NCBI GenBank assembly: GCA_022749755.1
Contig: CM040447.1
Span: 9,356,087 to 9,420,086, forward strand
Source: Azadirachta indica
Lineage: Eukaryota > Streptophyta > Magnoliopsida > Sapindales > Meliaceae
Direction of reading: 5' to 3'
Length of the DNA: 64,000 nucleotides
In this document: positions 33,246 to 46,330 of the stretch, in pieces
Position numbering within the stretch: position 1 is the stretch's first letter
Layout of the letters: each line of letters opens with the position of its first letter
Made by a program: the position numbers and the translations under genes
The notes under the pieces: generated by a model
What the model saw: only the letters and a program-made list of their open reading frames with translations
The model's database searches: none
What the model was told of the DNA's origin: nothing

Positions 33246-36200
33246 TGCATTCATCAAATTCCACAACAAGAAAATCAAATACCAAGATTTCTATGTCTAA
33301 CCTCCTAGGTATGATTTCTTTTGATTATTTTTGTTTAAACATTGAGGACAATGTTTTGATTAAGTGTGGGGGAAGGAATTTTCCTCAACCATCTACACTT
33401 TCCAAACTCTAAACAAACTTCAAAATTCAAGCCCATCCAAAACCAACCATTACCAATTCAATTTCAAAAATTTCCAAAACTCTCCATCATTGTAAGAACT
33501 TGGAAAATTGTGGTGAAAGCAAGGATATCAACTACAATCTTAAATTTCACCAAATTCAAGCAAGTTTCCACTTATCTCCAACTTTATTCTTTGAACTGAA
33601 TTTATGGTGAGAAGTTGAAATCATATAAATTTGGTGGAACATATGGGAATGTTAGGTTATTGATTTTGGTGAAATTTGTAGTGGGTGTTGTGGATAGATT
33701 GTTAATCTAAAAGTGTACATTTTTTTGTGACAATATTTTAGATGAAAAATGGAGGTTAAAGATTGAAATTAGGTGAGTTTCTAAAATTGCACACCAAGTG
33801 TTCGATAAAATGTTTCAGTGAAGTTGAGTGAAAAATTCTTAAAATTCATCATTGGAAACACTTTAGGAATTCCTTAAGAGTGCAAGGAGAGTTGTATAAG
33901 TAGTTTAAGTGCAAAAATAATGGGTGGAAAAAGTGTGCGTTCCAAGTTTTCGGTGAATTGTCGCAAAGAGATTTTCAAGTGAGAATAACATCGAATTCGC
34001 TTCCTATCTATAAAGTCTTAACCCCAATGCGAAACTTCCGCCACTTCTGCAATTTTCACCCCTTCAAAGAGATGAGAATGACAACGCGTAATGAGAGGAA
34101 AATTTTCTATATCTAGCCTCTCAAGTATGATTTCTTTGATTATCTTTGCTTAAACATTGAGGATAATGTTTTGATTAAGTGTAAGGGAAGGAATTTTGGA
34201 AGTGTTTTGTTGATACAATGAGTTTGCCACCAATCATACACAAAATCTTTAAGTTTTACCTATATGTTTTAGGAGTTTTCATTCATTTGTTTGTTAATAT
34301 TGAGTTTGTTTATTTTAAATCCTTTCTTTTCTTGACTCTTATAAGTATAGCCCTTTTCTTATGAGATTAGAATTCTTTTTTGAGCTTGCTTTTGTTTTGG
34401 TTAAATGGAAAGCTAATGATTATGATTGTGAATACTTAAATTGTGGAAAATAATAAATGTTGTCCTAATTCCTTAGGTTTAAGTTGTCAACAAATTTATT
34501 TTACTAAAGGAGTCTTTTAAAGACTTTGAGCACTGGGTCACAATTGCTTGTTATTTGGAAATTTAAAGAAAGCTTATGTGATTTAGAAAAGAGGTTGAGC
34601 CTTAGTGAACTCTAGAACTTAGTTGATGGTCACTTGAAACAAATCATTAAAGGGTATTTCATAGGGAAATGAATTAAGCCATTCTTGATGAATTTGAGCC
34701 TTTTGAGCCAACATAGAGAAAATCAATTCTTATTTAACCTATTTTGAACCTAAATTATCTTTTATTTTACCCTCATAATAGTAAAAATAACCTAAAATTT
34801 ATTGCTCCTTGTTTTAGCATCCTAAGAGTTTTTACCCTTTTTAAGGCTATTCAATTAAGGGAGGTTGGATGGGGTACAAAAAATAAGCCATTATCTTACT
34901 AAGTAATCAGGTCTCATGCCTAGATAAATATAGAGAACTCGTGTCAAAAGGTAAAAGTAAGGCTAAAAAAAAAAAAAGGTCTTATTGAGTAACTAGATCT
35001 CACAGTTAGGTAAGTGTAGAGAACTTACATCAAAAGATAGAGTAGGGCAAAAATTTGAAAAAAAAAATGATGTAAATAAATAAGTGTGGGGTATGCATAT
35101 TCTCCGCACACAAAAGATGTTGAATAGGAAATAGAGAAATGAACAAAGAAAAGAAGCATTAGATCGAAGAAAAAGTTCTTGAAGGATTAAAGTAATTAAG
35201 GTGCTGAAACTTCACCTAAAGAATCTAAAATCCCCTACCTTAACCTTGGCCTATCATTAAAACTGTACAAGTCCTGAGGATCCTTAATATAATGTCCTAA
35301 TCTATTAGTAGAGAGTAACATGAAGACTAAGTATATGGAGTTCCCTAAGTGTTGACATTGAGCTTAATTGTAAGCATAATCCAATCCAAATTGAAAGACA
35401 ATCAAGCATGAGTGCTGATGAATGTTTAAAAATGTAGGTTTATCAAGAGAAATATTATGATTTACACTTAATAATGTCTTTTTATTACCCAAAAATGAAG
35501 CATATTCCTTTATATTTCTAAAACATGAATTGGACTAAATAGTTAATTTTGCGTAGATTTTTTATAATAGCATATCTTTCAATATAAAACACCAATTGAT
35601 ACGATTCTTAGTTTGGACAAACATAAACTCATTACTTCACAACTTTGTAAGCCAAAGATTGGACTAGTTCGAGCAATTAATGGAACAAAATTAGGCTTCA
35701 ACAGAACTTAAATGCATCTTTAGACCAGCCTAACATTCTTCTGTATTTGGGCCATATCTCCAAAAATACATACCCAAAAATTATACAGTTGGGTTTTCTA
35801 AAAAGCTGACAAAAAATCTAAATTGGTTATATTTTACACTTTTTTAAATTTTAACTGGTTGGCTATCAAAAAGAGTCATCATTTTAGAAGAACGTTAGAA
35901 AAATACAACTTGAACATCTCTATATATTTTGAACAAAACTTACGTTCTACAAAATTAATAAGGGTGAGATATAGACAATTAGAAAGGTAAGTCATCCATC
36001 TACAATTTTAAAGAAGATCATTTTATAAATTTCAGTGGTTTTCATGGTCAAAATGTGTTGCAAGTTGGTAGAGCGTCATTAATTAAAAATTGGCAAATTA
36101 TGTTTAAACATGTGAAGTATTTTTAATTTTACCTATATAAAAGAAGATGTGGAAGTAAGGAGGGGATCTTTGTTATCATTATTTTCTTTTTTGTAATTTG

Positions 36201-37084
36201 AGTTTCAATTAAATAATATCTTTCTAAATTAGTAATTAGGGTTAAGAGTGAAGTTTTGTTGATTTTATAGAATTATTTTTTTATCGTTCTAAGTTCTGCT
36301 TCAATGTAAAATCTTTTCAATTGAGTGAATTTTATTTCTTAAAAGTGTTTTGGTTTATTACAAGACTTGATTCATTGTTAACAAAAGGTACACTAAATGC
36401 TTGCACATTTTCTACAAACCAAGAACAAAGTATGTTATAACTTTCACAAATAAATTGAATGATTAATCTTTTATTTTGTTATCTTTTCTTCAAAGAGATA
36501 TTGCGATATATTTCAAGATATTTATCTACTGGCTAAGATCATCTCTTAAGTGATTTTTAATTAAATTAAAAAAATGAGTAAAGAATAATTTCTATAATTA
36601 TCAAAAAAATGAATACCTAATGCCCTAATAGTTAATAATACTAGACTTACACTTAACTAATAACAAATTTATTCTGTTTTCATAATATTTAGACATTGGA
36701 CTTGTGGAGTTTGTATAACGTTTTCCCTGTGGACCGATACTCGAACTTCCAAACTTTATTACTAGAAACAACGTATACTTGGGAGTTACAATCTTTAAAT
36801 TGTAGCAAGTGTCAATTCACAGACGCACAAGGAACCCTTTAGTAAAATGACTTTTGTTCTTCAAGTTAGATTACGGGACAAATGACTGCATTTTGAAAGT
36901 TTCCTCAATTTAAGTATAACACTTAATCTATGAAGCTTACTATTGCTTTGACAAAATGCTTGCTTAATCGTTAATTAATTTCAATTGTGAAAATTTCTTA
37001 TTATTAGATAATTTTTCCTTTATCTTTTTTTTATATTGATTTGATTTGCTTAAGGACAAGCAAACGTTTAAATGTGGATGTATT
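33246..37084 (+). other. Non-coding interior of the LARD-like element
   Basis: About 3.8 kb with no open frame of significance. A block with ACATTGAGGACAATGTTTTG and GTGTGGGGGAAGGAATTTT occurs at 33290-33380 and again, mutated, at 34100-34200. Around 36690-36800 lies CCCTGTGGACCGATACTCG, which looks like the end of yet another LTR type. The purine-rich GGACAAGCAAACGTTTAAATGTGGATG just before unit C fits a polypurine tract region. Confidence 0.55.
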
Positions 37085-38220
37085 TGATAAACACGTAAAC
37101 ACGCTTATCATTTACTCTTAAATTTGATTTATTTGTTTAATCCTTAAGCCTCGTTGGTATTTTATGTTTTTTGATTGTATTGAACAAAAAATGAGAAATA
37201 AGCCATTTAAAGTGCATTCAATTCAAAAAAGAAGATATTTGGGGACCAAATCACAAGAAAATCAAGGACCAAAATGCAAAACAGTTAGGGACTAAAATGC
37301 AAGGCCACAGGGACTTAATTGCATGAATTTCAAAATTTGGAGAGGAGCTGTGCATGGCGCAATGGCGCCTTGCATTCGGCCCATAGGTAGAATGTGTAGC
37401 GTGACGGTGCCATTAAGCAACACAGCCACACCATCCCTGCTAACTACACTGTACTACTATGCCATTTAAGCACCCCTGGACTTATTGGGTTTGTTTTAGA
37501 CATCTTTTTGGGCTAAATCTCACCCCTTGGATGAGTTTTGGATGGCTTAATTTGAGAAAACCTAGAGTTATTTATTTTAGAGGTTTGAGGAAGAAAGAAC
37601 CACTTTTGGAAAGGGAAAAGCTTGAAAGAAAAGGAAGGTGGAGATAGAGAGAAGTTAGAGAGAGTTGTTTGGGAAGAAAGTTAGAGAAGATTAGGAAGAA
37701 AAAGCTCTCCAACTTAATTTATCTCTATACTCTTATCTTATTTATTGTATTAAATTTAGCATTTGTGAATATTTGAATATGTTAAGGTTGATTGAACTTG
37801 AGAATATTGATTGTGTACTCTTTTTTTATGAGTTGCTAAATTTAATCGTTAGGGCAATGGTTTAATTTTTTGAAAACATTATGTTCTGATTGTTGTATTG
37901 TTTTTTATTAATAATTTATGTTGCATGTTTATCAGGAACTTAATGCGATTAATTAACTGGTCATTAATTAATTAATTTATGAACTAATGAGTATTGAGAA
38001 ATATTTATTGTGTTTAGATCGGTTGATAAACACCAAAAATTGCGTATTGAACAAATATGTATCAATGTGGTTTGTGTAGTAGGTTCAATGATTATTATTA
38101 CTCGTAATGCATTTTCGTTTATTTTGTATTTACAAAGAGATATAATAAGCGCCTAAACAAGGAATAGAATCGACTAATCTCGAGAGAGACAATCGAATAG
38201 GTTAGAATAATCAAAATATC
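37085..38220 (+). repeat. LTR unit C (3' LTR, truncated)
   Basis: Starts TGATAAACACGTAAACACGC and follows unit B closely until about 38220, where the last 250-300 bases are missing. It is the left arm of a palindrome with unit D. Confidence 0.7.
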
Positions 38221-38224
38221 ATAT

Positions 38225-39405
38225 TAATACCTATGTTACTAGTGTGAATACTCTAACCTATTCGACTGTCTCTCTCGAGATCAATCGAATCTATTCTTCG
38301 TTTACGTGCTTACTATATTTCTATGTAAACATGAATTAATGGAAATGCATTACACGCAGTAGTAATCACTAAATATACTATACAAACCATATTAATACAT
38401 TTCTGTTTAATATGATATTTGTAGTGTTTATCACACAATCTAAACACAATTAATATTTCTCAATATTCATCAGACCATAGATCAATTAATTAATAGCCAG
38501 TTAATTAATCGCATTATGTTCATAATAAACACACAAGATAGGAATATTAATCAAGAATAATACAAAAATCAAAACATCACTGTTTTCAAAAGATTAAACC
38601 ATTGCCCTATGTATTAAATTTAGTCAATCATGAAAAAGAGTTCACAATCAACATTTATGAGTTCAATAATCAACAACGTACTCAAATATTCACAAATAAA
38701 TTAATTTAATACAATGAAATTAGATAAGAATAGAGAGAAAAACTATTATGGAGGGCCTTTTTTAGGATTTCCCCTTTCGTTTGCTTTCCAATCCACTCAC
38801 TCCCTCCCTCTATCTTCTCTCTATCTCCTTTTCTTTCTTTTCTTCCAAGCTATTCCCTTTCTAAAAGTGGCTCTATCTTCCCTAAACTTCTAAAAATAAA
38901 TAACCTTAGGTTTTTCCAAATCAATCCATCCAAAAATAATCCAAAGGTTCAAATTTATCCCTAAAAAGCATCCAAAATGAGGCCTGTGAGCGTGCGGGCA
39001 CCAAAATGGTGCGTGGACACAAGGGGACCAGCATGGATGGCACAGCCCCGCCATCTATTCTGTCCCAAGGTAAAGGGATTGCACAGTTACGCCACTAAGT
39101 GGTGCAGCCGCACCATCAATTCTACCTTGGAGCAAAATTTTGGCTCCTTTGGCTTTCTAATGTTGGCATTTAGTCCCCAAAACTTTGCACTTTAGCTCTC
39201 GATTATCTTGCATTTTAGGCCACGAACATTTTGCAATTCAGTTCTCAACTATCTTTCTTTTCGAGCCAAATTTACCTTGGACGGCCAATTCTCTCATTTT
39301 CTACACAAAACGCTAAAACACATCAAATATCAATAATGCTTGAAGATTAAACAAATAACTCAAGTTTAAAAGTGAATGATAAGCGTGTATTTTGTGCACT
39401 TATCA
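38225..39405 (-). repeat. LTR unit D, inverted
   Basis: Read on the minus strand it starts TGATAAGTGCACAAAATAC at 39405 and follows unit C to the point where both stop (CTCGAGAGAGACAGTCGAAT near 38270). Arms of about 1.1 kb are separated by only some tens of bases. The short open frame at 38977-39195 lies in the GC-rich block and is not a gene. Confidence 0.7.
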
Positions 39406-39881
39406 AACACCTCTCTAAGACCATTTTTCCAAAGGATGAGAAGTCTTAACCTCGTTTACCCTTGTTAGACTTCTTTTCCCTTCTCAACATTTTATTTCCG
39501 TTTACATAAAAGGGCAAGACCCATGCCCTTCAATTTCACTCTTTGATTGAAACTGACTTAATCATTGGAGAGGGGTTGCCAGAGAGATGACCTTGGTCTG
39601 ACTGCGTTTTGTCTTATAAGGTGTTCGTAGAGCAACTTGGTGAAAACTGAGTTCGAGACTGCTCGAGGTCTAACGAGGTAAAACAGAGTGGTTGTGTGAG
39701 ATACAAGCAATGTCTATTCGCCAGGTCGAAGGTCTTCTAGCCATCTCTCCCTTGGCCCAGCTTCGGACCACGTCACCTATCTCCTTAGAACGAAGACCTA
39801 GTGTGGCCTAACTAATCACATTAAAAACACCTAGACCTATCTCCAAACTTGGTGTAGTCAAGCAAACTTCCCATATCAACA
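39406..39881 (+). repeat. 3' LTR of the Tat-type element, right part
   Basis: Resumes with AACACCTCTCTAAGACC and parallels 19921-20390, ending TATCAACA. The surrounding microsatellite continues at 39882. Confidence 0.88.
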
Positions 39882-39911
39882 ATATATGTGTGTGTGTGTG
39901 TGTGTGTGTGT
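39882..39911. repeat. (TG)n microsatellite
   Basis: ATATA followed by about twelve TG units. It is the right-hand continuation of the tract at 18748-18811. Confidence 0.85.
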
Positions 39912-42900
39912 ATTATTTGCATGGATGTCTATGATTTGCACTACATACATCCACATGTTGAATACGCATTGAAAGCACTCAATACAACAACTGTCTTTCA
40001 TGTGTAGTACATTCACTTTTTATTTTAAGGAGAAATCTATCCTTTTAAAGTTTCCTCTTTAGTTATATATTTGCTTTTAAATAATATAGACATTTCCTCC
40101 AACACTTAGGGTCGGTTTATTTTCTTATCCATAATCTTAATGAATATGAAATATAAAAAAAAAATTAAATATATAAATCTGAATTATTCTAAATAATATA
40201 TTTTTTTATTTATCATGTATGAATGTAAAAAAAAATCTGAAAATTAGTAATTTTACTTATCATATCCTTATAAATAATTAAGATAAACTCTATATATAAG
40301 AAAATAAATGAATTTTATAAGGGTATTTATTTTAATTCATTACAACTAGAAAATTTATCTTGGACTTTAGTGTTAAATTAAAAAATTTAACTTATTTTAT
40401 TAATATATGATTACCAATTTTTCAGTAGTCAATTAAAAAATAATTATATTCAAAATATATAAAAACGACTGGAAATGAATTATATTCAAACTTTAGACTA
40501 AAAAATAAATAAATACTTAGTGTGTAAGTTTTGATGATCCCGTGTGTATAATCAAGTAGGGTTAAACTCTAATCAAAAGTGAATTTAGGCTTAAGGTGAC
40601 ATAGCACAGAAATGATACTAGATGTCATTTTATCCACAAAGGAAATAATTGAAAAAATATTATTACATTGATTGCTTCAATAAAAATAAGAATCATTTGT
40701 ATTACTAAATTAGTATATTTCTGTTATATTTCTTGCATCACAAGGCCACATAAATTGGATTATCATATTTCAACCATGAAATACATACCTTACTACTAAA
40801 CAAAATCTTAATATATAAAATTAAGATTAAGATTGGGTTTCTGAGACCCAAACTAAATTTAATCAAATGCGGAGCTAATTCGATTTGGTTTGATTCAATT
40901 CTGTATTTTGATTCAATAGTTTGGTAACTTGGATTTTAGCCTCAAGTTTTTAGTTCTAATTTTAAAAGTTATTTTTATATAAGCTCTTAAATTTTTTTAA
41001 TATTATAGACAAAAAGACAGTTTGTAAAATTTATAAAATATTCCCTTTATTTATGTAAATTTATGTTAAGCTTTATAAATTTTTTATTTATTTATACTTT
41101 TTATAATATTTAAATATTTAAATAAAATTTTACTTTTGGTTCTTATCGATTTACTCTTGGTTTGATTGGTTTCAAAAAGTAAGAATTTAATGAAACCAAA
41201 ATGTTATAATAAGAGAATCAAATCGATTTTACTTTTTTGTCTATACCGATATAAAGTAAGGATAGGATTACAACGCAAGGATTGTATGATATAATTGTTA
41301 CATTAGAATGTTGGATTGTTTAAAATGCAATGTAATCATCAATTTAAAATAGGAATGATCTACAAATTATGTTGAAAACTTTCCATTATATATATATACA
41401 CACACACACATACATACATCAGCTAACAGTAATCACAAATAATAACATCCTTACTTTGTTGTACACGTAGTAATAATATAATGACAAAAAGTTGGACCAA
41501 CATTACAAGTAATTAATTAATTAATTGTGCAATGACTATAGAAGATGCTAAGATGTGAATCTAATTAGAAAAAATATTATATATTAAGTAAAATATTACA
41601 CGATATAAAGCAATATAAATATATATTTATATATAAAGGCGGCGGCTTTAAGAATTTGTGCATTTAGATGGAAACACTGTCGGCTTGCATTGATGTAATG
41701 GTTCTAAATGGCTTCACATAAATTAATACATATAGTTGACCATCATATGAGGAATAACTTTTGCATAACATATATGCACTTAATTTAATATAGAATTTGT
41801 TAAATTTGAGACTTGTTTGTTTTTGGGATGAAGAGATTGTTTGTTTTTTTAGACGAAGTTTGAACATAATTATTTAAATGTTTAAAAATTATTTATTTTT
41901 TAATTTATATCTAAATATTTGTTAAAAAATTTAAATATAATTAAGTTAAAAATTTTGACTTAAATGTGAGTGAATAAATGTCTAAATAATTTAATATTTT
42001 TATTTTTTAAAAATATTCTTATTTTATTAATTTATTTATCTAAAAAAAAATATAACCCTATTTAACTTTTTTTTATATATCTCTTCTCTATTGTGAGTTC
42101 TCTCTATTTGTCCTCTGAATTCTACTTATTTTATACTTTAATTATTACAATAAATTTGTATATTTATATAATTATAATTATATTACAATATGAATTATTA
42201 TTTTTATTTAATTTTTATTGATTTTTATATCATAGATTAAAAATTTTTTTTTAAAAAAACATATATCAAACAAATAAATAATGTACATAGTAATATAATT
42301 TATTAATTTTTTTATCAATTTTTTTATTTATTATTGTGCTAATATAATTAAAATTATTATAAAATAAGTATATTATTTAAAAAGGTATAAATATCAAAAT
42401 ATTAATTTTCAGATTTTTTTTATTTTGTTAAAACAAACAACTTAATACTCATTTTTAGATGTTTTAAAATAAAAAACAAACATATTATTCAAATTTAAAT
42501 TTCAGTTAGATTCAGATTTCAATTATGTTTAGAGTTCAAACAACAAAAATAAATGCTACCGAAATCTTGATATAATTATTCAGATATATAAAAGTTATTT
42601 GTTTTTTAACTTATATCTAAATATTTGTTAAAAACGTTTAAATACAATTAAGTTAAAAATTTTAACTTAAATTTCAATGAGTAAACGTTTGAATAATTTA
42701 AATATTTTATTTGCCAATAATACTCTTAATTTTATTTAATATTTATATATGTCGACAACTTAATATATTAGTTTAAGATTTTTTAGCACATATATGTCAA
42801 TATATCAGTTTCAGATTTTTTTAAAAAAATAAACAATTTAACATTTATATTTAAAACTTTAAAAGTGAAAAAGCAAGCATATCAATCAGATTCATATTTT

Positions 42901-43653
42901 AGTTAAATTCATATTTTAGTTATATTTAAATTTCAAATAGAAAAAACAAACACGAACTTATACTTCAAAGTCAAATTTTATTATACTAATTAATACTATG
43001 AGAATATTAAATTAAGAAATACACTTATCTGATTGTTTGATTATTTAGAAACAGTTATGCAATGTCCCTCTTAAAAAATCATTTGAAGATAAATATTGTT
43101 TTACTATTCGATTTTTGTAGAATATATTATTTATAATTTGAACTCTACAAAATTTTGATAGTATATATTTTAGTCTACCATAATTAGAATGTTGTTACTG
43201 ACTTTATAATTATTATATGCGACAAAATTTAATTAGTAGAGGAGGTGAGCTTCAAATTAGAAGATTATTATGTATTAATCGAAATAGCATGATATGTTTT
43301 ATGTGTAACTTTTGAAATTTGAATAAATTTTTTAAAAGGTGTTAGAAAAAAAAAAAAGGTAAAGATTAGAATGCATGACTGCTTATGCAGTTTAGTGCTT
43401 TGACCATTAACACTCTCAAGTCTCAACCCTTGAAGCTTTCTAAAAGATAATAATAATAACAATTTTAAATGTCAAATGTTGTATTAAGATTAAATTTAAT
43501 ATGTGCATTAATTATGATGTACTAATTACACATATCCAATTTAATTTTAACTGTTTGAGATGCTTAAATCTAATGGTCAATAAATAGTATAAGAATGTGT
43601 ATAAATTTATAGGGTTGTTGATCCATTCTTTTATATATATATATATATATATA
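39912..43653. other. AT-rich intergenic DNA with diverged repeats
   Basis: No gene recognised. 39915-40030 resembles 44745-44860 (shared CCACATGTTGA and AACAACNGTCTTTCA words). 40040-40200 resembles 17540-17700. About 130 bp at 41882-42015 is repeated at 42585-42735 in the same orientation. 43360-43640 resembles parts of 17720-18760. A (TA)n tract at 43631-43653 borders the next element. Confidence 0.55.
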
Positions 43654-44717
43654 GGAAATTGACAAATACCCCCCATGTTTGGAGAAAAATAAAAATTTCT
43701 CTCATATTTAGTTAAATAAACAGATATCCTCTAAATTACTATACAGTTATGAAAATTAATTATTTTACTCTTATATATTTAAAAAGCATATTAATTGATC
43801 ATTTTAATCTAATATTAATATATAATAATTGATATACTCTTATAATTTTTTTTTATAATTATGTATCCAAATATTTTTAATAATTAGTCTTTAAATTATT
43901 ATTAATATTTTAAATAATTTTAGTATCATTATATTAAATAATATTCAATGTTTTTTGAAAATATTTTATTATAAAAATATTCAAATTATTTTATTTATAA
44001 ATTAATAAAGTTATGTATAAATTATACAAATATTCTCAAAATTATAAATAATCTAAATCATATAATTCCAATATTATTTGAATTTTATTTTAATTGATTA
44101 TATTATAAATTAAGAATATTTGGTTATAAATTACATAAATTATTTTAGTTATTTTATTTATAAATTAATATAATTATGTATAAATTGTATAATTATTCTC
44201 ATAATTACAAACAATTAAAATAAATTCAAACTAAGATTTGAATTTCATGAATATATTATTTATAATATTTTTTATATATATTTTTAAATATTCAATATGA
44301 TATATTTATTTGTCAAAAAAATTCTCAAAATATAAATAATATAATTCATATCATCCAAATATTATTTAGAATTTATTTTTAGTTGATTGTTTTTAAATTA
44401 ATATAATGATAGTAAAATTATTTAAAATATTCATAATAATTTAGGAATTAATTATCAAAAATATTTAAATACATAATTATTATGAAATAAATTATAATGA
44501 TATATTAATTATTATGTATTAATAATTAGATTAAAATAATTAATTTATATGTCCTCTAAATATTTAAGAGTAAAATAATTATTTTTTTTTACAATTGTAT
44601 AGTAATTAAGAAATATTTATCTATTTGGCTAAACATGAGAAATATTTATTTTTTTTCTCTAATATTAGTGGTATCTATTTATTATCCCAAGTATCACAAA
44701 ATATCTGTCAATTTTTC
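43654..44717. mobile_element. Foldback-type element with long inverted arms
   Basis: The left end GGAAATTGACAAATACC and the right end (reverse complement GAAAAATTGACAGATA) open two arms that pair along at least 330 bases. Examples are CATATTTAGTTAAATAAACAG against CATGTTTAGCCAAATAGATA, and ATTACTATACAGTTATGAAA against ATTACTATACAATTGTAAAA. The middle (about 43990-44380) holds a pair of direct repeats. It sits inside a (TA)n tract and has no coding capacity. The superfamily is not certain; a Mutator-like affinity is possible. Confidence 0.7.
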
Positions 44718-45163
44718 TATATATATATATATATAAAATATAATTTGCATGAATGTATATAATTAGATTTGCACTAGTCCACCCACATGTTGACTACGCG
44801 TTGGAAGCACTCAACACAACAACCGTCTTTCACGCGTAGTACAAATCACTTTTTATTCTAAGTAGTTGTTAAATCGTCTTTCCTCCTTCTCCACTTCACA
44901 AAAGTTGGTTTGCAATTGCAAATTGGAATGCATGTATGAACTCCGAATAAATGGAAACCAGCTGCATTGCATTCCGTTCTCCCCACTCCTCCCACTCCCA
45001 CTCCCACTTTCATCATCATTTTTAATTATATATTTCTATTTTTAAAATTTAAAAATCATTAAAACTAATTATTATATATGTATATAGATATATCTACAAA
45101 CTAGTCAACTAGCATAGCTATACCCATATATATAATATAATTCTTAATATGTTTTGTTTTGTT

Positions 45164-45198
<35 letters not shown>

Positions 45199-46248
45199 AG
45201 GTTTGTTAAATATACAAATTTAATTATATAAATTAATATGATATTTCTATATCGTTATTATATATTTTATATTTTTTTAAAAATGAAAAATATATAAAAC
45301 ATGTGATAAGAACTTATTTATGTGACATTAATTATCATATTATTTATTAATTTTGTATATGTAACATTATTATAATAGCAATTAGAGAAAACAACCTTAA
45401 GAATTGATACATGCAATCCATGCAATTAATTACATTTAATCTTAACATATCATATATATATATATATATATATATTTGTCCTCTTGCATGTAGTTAGGTT
45501 GTCCAAAAGTTGTGTTATAAATAGACTATAATTAAATCAAAACACAATAATTAAGTCAAAACAAATTTTTAAAAAATAATATCATTTTATTTATTTGATT
45601 TTGATAATTAACTTAATTATTTAATATATAATCTTGATATATATGATCAGCTTTTGAATCTAAAATTCAAAATTGCAAGAAGAAAGTGGATCCTGTGGTA
45701 AAAATTTAGAATATAATTAATATTTTAATTTGAGTCAATGGATAAACACAACAAAAGCTATATTGGGTTGGGGAGGTTTGACAATATGAATTAATATATA
45801 TTAATTAATAATATATATATATATATATATTATTTCTCTTCTCTTTAATTGCTTGCTATCTTTTAAGATGTTTTAATAATTTCCCTCCACTAAAAATATA
45901 TGAGTGGAGGAACAATTAAGATCTCCAACAAGTGGAATATTCTAGATAAATTAATGGGTCTATGAATCACTTAATTAATTAATTAATCAATTTCTTTTAA
46001 GCATTGTTGAATTCTATAATTGAAATTACATGTGCTAGAATTGAAGATATTTAACTTGTTTCATTTGAAAATCAACAAGTGGTGAAACCCCAGCATTTAC
46101 ATGCACGAACATACGCATATAATTTAATAATTAAGATTATCATAATCTATTAGATTAGGTAAAGGAATGGACAATCCCCACTGTCTAATTGCTCAACCAT
46201 TTAATTTTTTTTTTTTTTTCTGGCAACACTTTCTCTCAATCATTCCCA
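44718..46248. other. Upstream region of the peroxidase gene
   Basis: AT-rich, no coding sequence. Contains simple repeats: (TA)n at about 44719-44734, (AAT)n at 45167-45194, (TA)n at 45449-45473 and (AT)n near 45811-45829. A pyrimidine tract (T-rich) at 46205-46220 lies just before the core promoter. Confidence 0.6.
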
Positions 46249-46257
46249 TTTATATAG
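46249..46257 (+). promoter_or_regulatory. TATA box of the peroxidase gene
   Basis: TTTATATAG lies about 75 bases upstream of the start codon. It is followed by a CT-rich stretch (CCTCTCCACTCCTC) and a purine-rich AGCAGAAGAAAAC leader. This gives a plausible start of transcription near 46285. Confidence 0.6.
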
Positions 46258-46330
46258 ATACCTCTCCACTCCTCATCCCAGCAGAAGAAAACAAAACTAC
46301 TTCCACTTCCATTAACCTAATTTGTTCAAT

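Larger units (their letters stand above)
30332..39405. mobile_element. 9-kb nested LTR-type insertion in the 3' LTR
   Basis: The outer LTR resumes at 39406, and AACAC stands on both sides (30327-30331 and 39406-39410), which is a 5-bp target duplication. Inside are four related LTR-type units: A (30332-31797, plus), B (31802-33245, plus), C (37085-38220, plus) and D (38225-39405, minus). B and C flank a non-coding interior. Both outer ends are LTR starts, so the present arrangement is not that of a simple single element. Confidence 0.75.
18812..39881 (+). mobile_element. Ty3/gypsy retrotransposon, Tat-type, interrupted in its 3' LTR
   Basis: 5' LTR 18812-20390, primer site for tRNA-Lys, gag, CCHC-like segment, protease, reverse transcriptase, RNase H, integrase, a long 3' region with antisense coding remnant, and a 3' LTR split into 29157-30331 and 39406-39881 by a nested insertion. 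Without the insert it is about 12 kb. Flanking bases are ATGTA (left) and ATATA (right), 4 of 5 alike inside a microsatellite. All coding parts carry several stops or shifts. The tRNA-Lys primer site, the length and the antisense ORF fit the Tat lineage (Grande/Retand-like). Confidence 0.88.
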
